Numbered from the stretch's first letter, positions 1 through 6,803 are shown. The stretch: 7,065 nucleotides of DNA from an uncultured Collinsella sp. (GCA_902463875.1 CABQHR010000092.1:1-7065), one strand, 5' to 3'. Made by a program: numbers and translations. Notes: a model not told the origin generated them from the sequence alone.

Positions 1-1788
1 TATGACATCCCCGTGGTGGGCTATGCCGGCGAGACCGTCAACAAGCTGCGCGTCTGGGCCGCCGAGCCGGTCGAGGAGCACTTCGATCTGGAGGCCTTCA
101 ACCGCGGCGACTACGCCCTGGCCGATGCCGAGCGCGCCGAGGCTGAGGCTATCAGCGCTATCCTCTACCCCAACGACGCCGGCGAGCACGGCCGTCTGCT
201 GCGCCTGAAGCAGGAGTACTTGTTTGTCTCGGCCGGTATCTACAGCCTGCTCGACACCTTTGAGAAGGAGCACGGCGAGAACTGGGAGCTGCTGCCGCAG
301 TTTGTTGCCATCCACACCAACGACACGCACCCCGCCATGTGCGGCCCCGAGCTCATGCGCATCCTCATCGACGAGAAGAAGCTCGAGTGGGACGACGCCT
401 GGAACATCGTGACGCAGGTCGTGAGCTACACCAACCACACCATCCTGCCCGAGGCTCTGGAGAAGTGGCCCATCGGTACGTTCTCCAAGCTCCTCCCCCG
501 CGTGTACCAGATCATCGACGAGATCAGCCGTCGTTGGCACGAGTCGTTCGACACCACGCAGGAGGGCTGGCAGGAGCGTCTGCGCCAGACCGCCATCCTG
601 TGGGACGGCGAGATTCGCATGGCCAACCTGTCCGTGATCTGCAGCCACAGCGTCAACGGCGTGGCAAAGATCCACTCCGACATCATCAAGAACATCGTGC
701 TCAAGGACTTCTATGCCCTCACGCCCGAGAAGTTCAACAACAAGACCAACGGCATCTCGCACCGTCGCTTCTTTGCCGAGGCCAACCCCACCTACGCCAA
801 GCTCGTCACCGAGGCCATTGGCGATGGCTGGCTCAAGGACGCCTTTGAGCTGGAGAAGCTTAAAAGTTTCCAGAACGACTCCGAGTTCCTGAAGGCCGTG
901 GGTGCCTCCAAGCGCGCCAACAAGGAGCGCCTGGCCGCCTACGTTAAGGCCGAGACCGGTCTGGTCATCGACCCCAACACCGTCTTCGATGTTCAGGTGA
1001 AGCGCTTCCACGCCTACAAGCGCCAGCTCATGAACATCATGAAGGTGATGGACATCTACAACCGCCGCATCGCCGATCCCAACTTCCACGTGACGCCGAC
1101 GACCTTCATCTTTAGCGGCAAGGCTGCCTCGAGCTACACCTTTGCCAAGGAGACCATCCGCCTCATTAACTCCGTTGCCGACGTCATCAACAACGATGCC
1201 CGCGTCAACGAGGTCATGAAGGTCTGCTTTATCCCCAACTTCCGCGTGAGCAACGCCCAGCTCATCTACCCCGCCGCCGAGATCTCGGAGCAGATTTCCA
1301 CGGCCGGCAAGGAGGCCTCGGGCACGTCCAACATGAAGCTCATGATGAACGGCGCCATTACGCTGGGCACCCTCGACGGCGCCAACATCGAGATCGCTGA
1401 CCTGGCCGGCCGCGAGAACGAGGCCATCTTTGGCCTGACCGCTCCCGAGGTCGAGCAGCTCTGGGCGTCGAACAACTACTTTGCGTGGGACACCCTCAAC
1501 GGCGACCGCGAGCGTCTGGGCCGCGTAATGGACGAGCTCAAGGACAACACGTTTGCCGGCCTTTCGGGCAACTTCGAAAGCATCTACAACGAGCTCATGA
1601 ACAACAACGACCCCGACCTGGTCATGGCCGACTTCCGCAGCTACGTCGACGCCTGGGAGAAGCTCACGAACAGCTACGGCGACCAGGAGACCTGGAACCG
1701 CAAGGCCCTGCTCAACACCGCCTCCTCCGGCTGGTTCTCGAGCGACCGCACAATTCGCGAGTACCGCGACGAGATCTGGCACGCGTAA
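1..1788 (+). CDS. glgP: Glycogen/alpha-glucan phosphorylase, C-terminal part (5' end outside window)
   Basis: This is a GT35 phosphorylase, which releases glucose-1-phosphate from the non-reducing ends of alpha-1,4-glucan using phosphate and pyridoxal 5'-phosphate (PLP), presumably in the cytosol. The reading frame is open from base 1 (YDIPVVGYAGETVNKLRVW), and that first stretch matches the family's internal region, so the true start lies upstream; 595 residues are visible of a usual 750-840. Family landmarks, in visible numbering, are the HTNDTHP segment near 102, VKRFHAYKRQ near 335, the FSGKAA/VADVINND region near 370-400, and the PLP site KEASGTSNMK, whose final lysine (about residue 446) should carry the cofactor. 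It ends with the usual SSDRTIREYRDEIW tail before TAA. It lies 105 bp upstream of glgC on the same strand, and its product is the substrate of GlgC. Recognition as a phosphorylase is very secure; the preferred glucan (glycogen versus maltodextrin) is not visible. Confidence 0.97.
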   Translation, partial: YDIPVVGYAGETVNKLRVWAAEPVEEHFDLEAFNRGDYALADAERAEAEAISAILYPNDAGEHGRLLRLKQEYLFVSAGIYSLLDTFEKEHGENWELLPQFVAIHTNDTHPAMCGPELMRILIDEKKLEWDDAWNIVTQVVSYTNHTILPEALEKWPIGTFSKLLPRVYQIIDEISRRWHESFDTTQEGWQERLRQTAILWDGEIRMANLSVICSHSVNGVAKIHSDIIKNIVLKDFYALTPEKFNNKTNGISHRRFFAEANPTYAKLVTEAIGDGWLKDAFELEKLKSFQNDSEFLKAVGASKRANKERLAAYVKAETGLVIDPNTVFDVQVKRFHAYKRQLMNIMKVMDIYNRRIADPNFHVTPTTFIFSGKAASSYTFAKETIRLINSVADVINNDARVNEVMKVCFIPNFRVSNAQLIYPAAEISEQISTAGKEASGTSNMKLMMNGAITLGTLDGANIEIADLAGRENEAIFGLTAPEVEQLWASNNYFAWDTLNGDRERLGRVMDELKDNTFAGLSGNFESIYNELMNNNDPDLVMADFRSYVDAWEKLTNSYGDQETWNRKALLNTASSGWFSSDRTIREYRDEIWHA

Positions 1789-1823
1789 AGGCGCGCGAGC
1801 TCCCTTTGCCGCACGGCATTACT

Positions 1824-1854
1824 CGACGGGCGTGACAGTGCGCCGCGCCCGTCG
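1824..1854 (+). other. GC-rich hairpin in the glgP-glgC spacer
   Basis: CGACGGGCG (1824-1832) and CGCCCGTCG (1846-1854) form a perfect 9-bp inverted repeat around a 13-nt loop. A G-U and a G-C pair can extend the stem inward. It sits 36 bp after the glgP stop and 39 bp before the glgC start. The right arm is followed by CTAATGGG, with no T-run, so it is not a standard intrinsic terminator. It could protect the glgP mRNA 3' end, pause polymerase, or act as a terminator without a U-tract. The symmetry is seen; the function is inference. Confidence 0.5.
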
Positions 1855-1879
1855 CTAATGGGTTAGGAACATCGATGAC

Positions 1880-1888
1880 AGAAGGAGA
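1880..1888 (+). promoter_or_regulatory. Ribosome binding site of glgC
   Basis: AGAAGGAGA is a near-perfect anti-16S match ending 5 nt before the ATG at 1894. It fixes the glgC start and implies efficient translation. Confidence 0.85.
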
Positions 1889-1893
1889 AATCG

Positions 1894-3042
1894 ATGAGTA
1901 AGAAAGAATGCATCGCGATGCTCCTCGCAGGAGGACAGGGCAGCCGATTGGGGGCACTCACCCAAAAGATCGCCAAGCCGGCGGTTAGCTTTGGTGGCAA
2001 GTTCCGCATTATCGACTTTTCGCTGTCCAACTGCTCCAACTCGGGCATCGACACGGTGGGCGTTCTGACGCAGTACCGTCCCTACCTGCTGCATGCCTAC
2101 GTGGGCTCCGGCGAGGCGTGGGATCTGGACAGCCGCGACGGCGGTGTGTCGATCCTGCCGCCGTACGAGACGCAGACCGGTGGCGCATGGTATGCGGGCA
2201 CGGCCGACGCCATTACGCAGAACCTCGACTACATCAAGGCCAACGACCCTAAGTACGTCCTGATTCTTTCGGGCGATCACCTGTATCGCATGGACTACCG
2301 CAAGATGCTCAAGACGCACATTGAGAACAACGCCGACCTCACGGTGAGCGTTATGCCCGTGCCTTGGGAAGAGGCCAGCCGCTTTGGCATCCTGACCACC
2401 GACCCCGAGGACGGTCGCATCACCAAGTTTACCGAGAAGCCCGAGAAGCCCGATTCGAACCTCGCTTCCATGGGCATCTACATCTTCTCGGCCGACGTGC
2501 TGATTGAGGCGCTCGAGGAGGACGCTCTGGACCAGCGCTCGAGCCACGACTTTGGCAAGGACATCATCCCCAAGCTGCTCGGCGAGAACAAGCGCCTGTA
2601 CAGCTACGAGTTCCACGGCTTTTGGAAGGACGTCGGCACCATCGCCAGCTTCCACGAGACCTCGATGGACCTGCTGGGCAACAACCCCGAGTTCGATCTG
2701 TTTGATAAGAACTTCCCCATCATGTCCAACATCACCACGCGTCCGCCGCACTACATTGGCCCGGACGGCCGCTTGGACGACTGCCTGGTCTCCAACGGCT
2801 GCAAGATCTACGGCACCGCTCGCCACTCGATCCTTTCGACCGATGTCATCATCGAGGAGCGCGCCGTGGTCGAGGACTCCGTGCTGCTACCGGGTGCGCA
2901 CGTTAAGAGCGGCGCGCACATCTGCCGCGCTATTTTGGGCGAGAACTCCACGGTCGAAGAGGGCGTGAAGCTCGGCTCTGTCGATACCACCAAGGATACG
3001 GCCGTCGTTGGAAATGACGTCGTTATCGGGAAGGGGGAATGA
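1894..3042 (+). CDS. glgC: Glucose-1-phosphate adenylyltransferase (ADP-glucose pyrophosphorylase), catalytic subunit
   Basis: GlgC makes ADP-glucose and pyrophosphate from ATP and glucose-1-phosphate, the committed and usually allosterically controlled step of bacterial glycogen synthesis. The 382-residue length is normal for Gram-positive GlgC. The N-terminal nucleotidyltransferase domain carries the signature GGQGSRL at 13-19, the GDHLYRMDY motif with the expected catalytic Asp at about 128, and FTEKP with the glucose-1-phosphate-binding Lys at about 182. The C-terminal part (roughly 290-380) shows the imperfect hexapeptide rhythm of a left-handed beta-helix, as in [20 protein letters not shown] repeats, where oligomer contacts and effector sites lie. 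All key residues are intact, in contrast to neighbouring GlgD. The start is set by the strong Shine-Dalgarno at 1880-1888. The stop lies 4 bp before the glgD start, so the two are surely cotranscribed and probably translationally coupled. Confidence 0.97.
   Translation: MSKKECIAMLLAGGQGSRLGALTQKIAKPAVSFGGKFRIIDFSLSNCSNSGIDTVGVLTQYRPYLLHAYVGSGEAWDLDSRDGGVSILPPYETQTGGAWYAGTADAITQNLDYIKANDPKYVLILSGDHLYRMDYRKMLKTHIENNADLTVSVMPVPWEEASRFGILTTDPEDGRITKFTEKPEKPDSNLASMGIYIFSADVLIEALEEDALDQRSSHDFGKDIIPKLLGENKRLYSYEFHGFWKDVGTIASFHETSMDLLGNNPEFDLFDKNFPIMSNITTRPPHYIGPDGRLDDCLVSNGCKIYGTARHSILSTDVIIEERAVVEDSVLLPGAHVKSGAHICRAILGENSTVEEGVKLGSVDTTKDTAVVGNDVVIGKGE
3032..3037 (+). promoter_or_regulatory. Ribosome binding site of glgD inside the glgC 3' end
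   Basis: AGGGGG lies 9 nt before the ATG at 3047 and within the last glgC codons. This supports 3047 as the glgD start rather than the in-frame ATG at 3008, which would overlap glgC and add 13 residues with no family resemblance. Confidence 0.65.
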
Positions 3043-3046
3043 TCCG

Positions 3047-4200
3047 ATGATCAATCGCAAGGCCATCGGTTATATCACCGCTAACTACTCTTCGACCTAC
3101 GGCAGCGTGCTGCTCAAGGACCGCCCCATCGCGTCCGTTCCGTTTTTGGGCCGCTACCGCCTGATCGACTTCCCGCTGTCCAACATGATGAATGCCGGCA
3201 TTAAGACCGTCGGCGTTGTCATGCCGGGAAGACCGTCGGCGTCGTCATGCCGGGTAACTACCGCTCGCTGATCGACCACGTGGGCTCGGGCAAGGACTGG
3301 GGCCTGGACCGCAAGAAGGGCGGCCTGTTCATGGTGCCCGGCAACGCGTATGGCACCACCAAGGGCGGCATGCGTTTCTTGCTGCGCGACATCATCTCCA
3401 ACAAGACGCTGTTCCAGCGCTCGGAGAAGCCCTATGTCGTGATGATGGGCACCAACATCATCTTTAACATGGACCTAAACACCATCATCGAGGCGCACGA
3501 GAACTCCGGTGCCCAGATGACCGTGGTGTACTGCAAGGCCACGCGCAACGTCGATGACGAGACCAAGCTCGAGATTAACGAGAATGGCCGCCTGACGGGC
3601 GTGAGCGCCGGCGTCGTGTACGGCGACAACGCCTCCATGGACTGCTGCATCGTCAACCGCGAGACGCTGCTCGAGATCATCGATCACTACCAGGCCGCCG
3701 ACTATCTGGACCTGCTCGAGGCACTCCAGGGCGACTTTGGCAACATCGACGTGTGCAGCTACGAGTACAAGGGCGAGGTCGTGGGCGTGTTTAGCGAAAA
3801 GTCGCTGTATCGCCGCAGCATGGACCTGCTCGACCAGACCGTAGCCGACCAGCTCTTTGACCCCGAGCGCCCGATCCTGACCAAGGCTCACGACGTACCG
3901 CCTTCGCGCTATGCGACCGGCAGCCACGCGTGCAACTCGATCATCTCGGCCGGCTGCATCATCAAGGGCACCGTACGCAACTCGATCCTGTCGCGCGGCG
4001 TCGTGGTCGAGGAAGGCGCTTCGGTGACCAACTCGATCATCAACCAGAGCTGCATCATCAAGAGCGGCGCCCGCGTCGAGAACGCCATTCTGGACAAGAA
4101 CAACGTGGTCCCCACCAACACCGAGCTTCGCGGCACGCCCGAGAACATCCTGGTGCTGGGCAAGGCTCCGTTAACTTCCGACACCACCATCGTACGTTAA
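3047..4200 (+). pseudogene. glgD: GlgD, non-catalytic paralogue of GlgC, frameshifted as read by a 26-bp duplication
   Basis: GlgD is the partner subunit that, in Firmicutes where it has been studied, forms a heteromer with GlgC and raises its activity while being nearly inactive alone. As read, translation from 3047 follows the family (MINRKAIGYITANYSS to KTVGVVMPG), then leaves frame and stops at 3271 after 74 residues; the rest of the protein continues in another frame from about 3229 to the TAA at 4200. Removing one copy of the 26-bp repeat at 3203-3254 restores one continuous 375-residue protein, the normal GlgD length. The rest is undamaged: nucleotidyltransferase-like fold, then beta-helix repeats from about residue 290. 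Catalytic signatures are missing, as expected for GlgD: GGQGSRL is replaced around 12-18 by ANYSSTY, and GDHLYRMDY by GTNIIFNMDL, with Thr at about 127 (corrected numbering) where GlgC has Asp. Identity is secure; whether the break is real is open. Confidence 0.9.
3203..3254 (+). repeat. 26-bp near-perfect tandem duplication disrupting glgD
   Basis: Copy 1 is 3203-3228 and copy 2 is 3229-3254, directly abutting. They are identical except at position 15 of the unit (T at 3217, C at 3243), a third codon base giving GTT or GTC, both valine. Each copy, read in its own frame, encodes the same peptide KTVGVVMPG (with the last codon completed downstream). An extra 26 bp shifts the frame and causes the stop at 3271. 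Confidence 0.95.
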
Positions 4201-4231
4201 CGTTGGCACCGCAACATCGCTCGTAACATGT

Positions 4232-4267
4232 AGAATAGCCGCCCGGTTAGCGCCAGGCGGCTATTCT
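4232..4267 (+). other. Perfect 12-bp inverted repeat between glgD and glgA
   Basis: AGAATAGCCGCC (4232-4243) and GGCGGCTATTCT (4256-4267) are exact reverse complements around a 12-nt loop. Two further G-C pairs inside the loop are possible after one mismatch (4245-4246 with 4253-4254). The stem ends 14 nt before the glgA Shine-Dalgarno. No T-run follows (CGAATTGCAAC), so a standard terminator is unlikely. It could be an mRNA processing or stability element, an attenuator-like leader, or a protein-binding dyad. TAGAAT at 4231-4236 resembles a -10 box, but I see no -35 at usable spacing. Confidence 0.6.
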
Positions 4268-4280
4268 CGAATTGCAACAT

Positions 4281-4285
4281 GGGAG
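4281..4285 (+). promoter_or_regulatory. Ribosome binding site that decides the glgA start
   Basis: GGGAG lies 5 nt before the ATG at 4291. An in-frame ATG at 4279 overlaps this site and has no purine-rich sequence at proper distance, so 4291 (MADSSKKMQIVFASAECAPF) is the preferred start. Confidence 0.75.
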
Positions 4286-4290
4286 ACAAT

Positions 4291-6627
4291 ATGGCTGATT
4301 CCAGCAAAAAGATGCAGATCGTGTTTGCCTCGGCCGAGTGCGCACCGTTTGTAAAGACCGGTGGCCTGGGTGACGTGGCAGGTTCGCTGCCTGCGGCGCT
4401 TGTGCGCGCCGGCGCCGAAGTTATCGTGATGGTGCCCAAGTACGCCACCATCAAGGATGAGTACAAGGCACAGATGGAGCACTTCTCCGATTTTTACGTG
4501 AGCCTGGGCTGGCGCAATGAGTACTGCGGGCTCGAGAAGCTCGAGCACGACGGCGTCACCTATATGTTCATCGACAACGAGCGCTACTTTGCGCGCGACT
4601 ATCCGTACGGCTTCTTTGATGACGGCGAGCGCTTTGCGTTTTTCTCCAAGGCCATAACCGAGAGCCTGCAGCACCTGCCGGCCGGCTTTGAGTGCGACAT
4701 CCTGCACTGCAATGACTGGCAGACGGCACTTGCGCCCGTGTTTTTGCGCGAGTTTTACCAGGGCCTGCCGCTGTATGACCGCGTCAAGACCGTGTTCTCG
4801 ATCCACAACGTGGCGTTCCAGGGCCAGTTTAGCGACACCGTGATGGAGGACATCCTGGGTGTGGCACACATTCCGGCGGCCGCTTCGCAGCTGCGTTGCG
4901 ACGCCTGCAGCATCAACTACATGCTGGGCGCCCTGCGCTATGCCGACGCCATCACCACGGTGAGCCCCACCTATGCCAGCGAGATCCAGACGCCCGAGTT
5001 TGGCGAGGGCCTGGACGGCGTGCTGCGCGAGCGCTCCTATGCGCTGCAGGGCATTTTGAATGGCATCGACGTCGCGGGCTTTGACCCGGCGACCGACAAG
5101 CGCATTGCCGCCAACTACACGGTCGACGACCGCGCGGGCAAGGCCGTGTGCAAGGCCAAGCTGCAGGAGGAGCTGGGGCTCGAGGTTCGTGACGATCGTC
5201 CGCTCATGGTAATGGTCACGCGCCTGACGCGCCAGAAGGGCATGGACCTGGTCATGTACGCGCTCGACCGCATTTTGGCCGGCGGCGTGCAGGTGGCGGT
5301 GCTGGGCACCGGCGACCGCGACTACGAGGACGGTCTACGCTACTTCCAGGGCAAGTACCCCGGCACCATGGCCGCACGCATTGAGTTCGATCCGGCGCTG
5401 TCACAGCGCATGTATGCTGCCGCCGACATGTTCCTGATGCCTTCGAAGTTTGAGCCCTGCGGCCTGTCGCAGATCATCGCCATGCGCTACGGCACCCTGC
5501 CCATCGTGCGCGAGACCGGTGGTCTGAAGGACACCGTGATCCCGTATAACGAGTTTACCGGCGAGGGCACAGGCTTCTCGTTTAGTAACTTTAACGGCGA
5601 CGAGATGGGCGACGCCGTGTTCCGCGCGGCACGCCTGTTCTGGGACAACCGCGATGCCTGGAACCAGCTGGTCACGCAGGCCATGAGCCAGGACTTTAGC
5701 TGGACGCGCTCGGCCGACAAGTATCTGGACCTGTACTTCTTTATGCATCCGGAGATTGAGAGGCCAGCGGCTGTTGTCGACGAGCCTGAGGCTGTTGCTG
5801 AGCCGGTGGCCGCCGAGGAGCCCAAGGCCGAGGAGAAGTCTGTTGAGGCTGAGCCCGCAAAGGCCGAGCCTGAGGTGAAGGCTGAGGTTGCTCCCAAGGC
5901 AGAGGTCGAGGTCAAGCCTGATGCAAAGCCCGCAGCTAAGAAGACCGCGGCCCGCAAGACGACCGCCAAGAAGGTTACGACGACCAAGGCCGCCGCGACT
6001 AAAACCACGGCTGCCAAGGCAACGACCACGCGCAAGCGCACGACCGCCGCTGCCAAGAAGGTCGCCGAGGCCGAGGCTGCTCCCGAGGTAAAGGCCGAGG
6101 TCGCAGAGGCCAAGCCGGCCACTAAGGCTCCGGCAAAGACCGCTGCCAAGAAGACGACCACAACCAAGGCCACAGCCACCAAGAAGGCTACAGCTACGAA
6201 GGCGACGGCTACCAAGGCCACTGCAACGAAGGCTGCTCCCAAGGCGGCCGCTAAGGCTACTGCGACCAAGGCCGCTCCGAAGGCTGCCGCAAAGCCCGCC
6301 GTCAAGGTCGAGGAGGCAGCCGCCGAGCCCAAGGCCGAGGCAAAGCCGGCCGCCAAGACCACCACGCGCAAGCGCACTACGACGACGGCCAAAAAGACCA
6401 CGGCCAAGGCTGCTGCTCCCAAGGCAGAGGCTAAGGCCGAGGACAAGCCCGCAGTAAAGCCCAAGCCGGCACCGAAGGCCGCTGAGGTCAAGACCGCTCC
6501 GAAGGCTACGGCAAAGGTCGAACCCGCCAAGGAGGCACCGGTCTCCCCCGCCGCTTCGACCGAGGAAAAGGCTCCGACCAAGAAGACCTCCGTCCGCAAG
6601 GCAACGGCCACCCGCAAGCGCCGCTAG
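4291..6627 (+). CDS. glgA: Glycogen synthase (ADP-glucose, GT5) with a 288-residue H1-like Lys/Ala/Thr tail
   Basis: GlgA transfers glucose from ADP-glucose to the non-reducing end of alpha-1,4-glucan. The protein has 778 residues, against about 475-490 for the family. Residues 1-490 are a complete GT5 enzyme: the ADP-glucose-binding KTGGLGDVAGSLP loop (Lys 22), the HNVAFQG motif (His 172), Arg 311 and Lys 316 in VTRLTRQKG, and the catalytic-site EPCGL motif with Glu 388, followed by ETGGLKDTV and a normal end at SADKYLDLYFF. Residues 491-778 are a low-complexity tail made only of A, K, T, E, P, V, R, S and D; by hand count it has 58 Lys and 10 Arg against 33 Asp/Glu. The first 60 tail residues are net acidic and the rest strongly basic. 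RKR occurs at 581-583, 693-695 and 775-777. The tail resembles histone-H1-like or mycobacterial HupB C-termini and should be disordered. No signal peptide is seen. Synthase identity is very secure; the tail's role is unknown. Confidence 0.96.
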   Translation: MADSSKKMQIVFASAECAPFVKTGGLGDVAGSLPAALVRAGAEVIVMVPKYATIKDEYKAQMEHFSDFYVSLGWRNEYCGLEKLEHDGVTYMFIDNERYFARDYPYGFFDDGERFAFFSKAITESLQHLPAGFECDILHCNDWQTALAPVFLREFYQGLPLYDRVKTVFSIHNVAFQGQFSDTVMEDILGVAHIPAAASQLRCDACSINYMLGALRYADAITTVSPTYASEIQTPEFGEGLDGVLRERSYALQGILNGIDVAGFDPATDKRIAANYTVDDRAGKAVCKAKLQEELGLEVRDDRPLMVMVTRLTRQKGMDLVMYALDRILAGGVQVAVLGTGDRDYEDGLRYFQGKYPGTMAARIEFDPALSQRMYAAADMFLMPSKFEPCGLSQIIAMRYGTLPIVRETGGLKDTVIPYNEFTGEGTGFSFSNFNGDEMGDAVFRAARLFWDNRDAWNQLVTQAMSQDFSWTRSADKYLDLYFFMHPEIERPAAVVDEPEAVAEPVAAEEPKAEEKSVEAEPAKAEPEVKAEVAPKAEVEVKPDAKPAAKKTAARKTTAKKVTTTKAAATKTTAAKATTTRKRTTAAAKKVAEAEAAPEVKAEVAEAKPATKAPAKTAAKKTTTTKATATKKATATKATATKATATKAAPKAAAKATATKAAPKAAAKPAVKVEEAAAEPKAEAKPAAKTTTRKRTTTTAKKTTAKAAAPKAEAKAEDKPAVKPKPAPKAAEVKTAPKATAKVEPAKEAPVSPAASTEEKAPTKKTSVRKATATRKRR
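6166..6294 (+). repeat. KATAT / KAAPKAAAK repeat block in the GlgA tail
   Basis: This encodes tail residues 626-668. KATAT occurs at 626-630, 632-636, 637-641, 642-646 and 655-659. KAAPKAAAK occurs at 647-655 and 660-668. Together they give a tandem 13-residue period (642-654 and 655-667, bases 6214-6252 and 6253-6291). The two 39-bp units differ at seven bases, all at third codon positions and all synonymous. Confidence 0.9.
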
Positions 6628-6663
6628 CATACAGACGATTCAAAACCTCATCAAACCCTAAGC

Positions 6664-6690
6664 AAGGGGCGCTCCAACCGGGCGCCCCTT
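6664..6690 (+). terminator. Intrinsic terminator after glgA
   Basis: AAGGGGCGC (6664-6672) pairs perfectly with GCGCCCCTT (6682-6690) around a short loop, beginning 36 bp after the glgA stop. The sequence after it is pyrimidine-rich (CTCTGT) rather than a pure T-run. Position and GC-rich stem fit the end of the glg transcript. Confidence 0.8.
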
Positions 6691-6702
6691 CTCTGTAGGT
6701 AG

Positions 6703-6752
6703 TGGTAAAACGATTTTCTAGGACAACCGTTCGCCGATGGTAAACGGATGTT
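6703..6752 (+). promoter_or_regulatory. Two related TGGTAAA-type elements, possible operators
   Basis: TGGTAAAACGATTTT (6703-6717) and TGGTAAACGGATGTT (6738-6752) match at 12 of 15 positions and lie 35 bp apart on the same strand, between the glgA terminator and the next gene. The first has a central CG flanked by A- and T-runs, loosely like LacI-family operators, which often control sugar genes. The similarity is seen; the operator role is inference and weak. Confidence 0.3.
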
Positions 6753-6753
6753 G

Positions 6754-6783
6754 TTTATACACCCTGTGTACAACAGATATACT
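6754..6783 (+). promoter_or_regulatory. Candidate promoter of the downstream GH13-type gene
   Basis: TTTATA (6754-6759, four of six matches to the -35 consensus) and TATACT (6778-6783, five of six to the -10) are 18 bp apart in the most AT-rich part of the window. They would start transcription near 6790, about 55 nt before the ATG at 6845. An imperfect dyad, TGTT-TA-TACAC (6752-6762) against GTGTA-C-AACA (6766-6775), overlaps the -35 and spacer, where a repressor could bind. The promoter is plausible; the operator is speculative. Confidence 0.4.
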
Positions 6784-6803
6784 TACATCTTGTGCGTAAA
6801 GCC

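Noticed and set aside
1871..1897. 8-bp direct repeat ATCGATGA flanking the glgC Shine-Dalgarno (1871-1878 and 1890-1897)
   Set aside because: Short and plausibly chance; the first ATG is out of frame with glgC and has no own ribosome binding site.
1855..2826. 323-codon minus-strand frame opposite glgC
   Set aside because: The opposite strand encodes a fully recognisable GlgC with intact motifs; the antisense product shows no known pattern and reflects third-position GC bias.
3229..3271. Programmed frameshifting or reinitiation to rescue glgD
   Set aside because: The break is fully explained by a 26-bp duplication. The ATG at 3247 lacks a Shine-Dalgarno, and I see no slippery heptamer with a following stimulatory structure.
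4194..4203. 10-bp palindrome ACGTTAACGT over the glgD stop codon
   Set aside because: Short palindromes of this length occur by chance, part of it is coding, and nothing else supports a binding site.
4203..4236. Promoter for glgA from TTGGCA (4203-4208) and TAGAAT (4231-4236)
   Set aside because: Each box is one mismatch from consensus, but the 22-bp spacing is too long for a normal sigma-70-type promoter.
5941..6627. GlgA tail as a separate nucleoid-protein gene or a frameshift fusion
   Set aside because: The frame is continuous from the GT5 core through the tail, without an internal Met in the tail or a Shine-Dalgarno, so it is one polypeptide as read.
5401..6630. Long open frames on the minus strand across the glgA 3' half (409 and 376 codons)
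   Set aside because: They are by-products of the GCN/AAG/ACN-rich tail and GC-rich codons on the other strand; their products are Leu/Gly/Ser- or Ala/Val-rich strings with no family resemblance, and the + strand gene is certain through its core.
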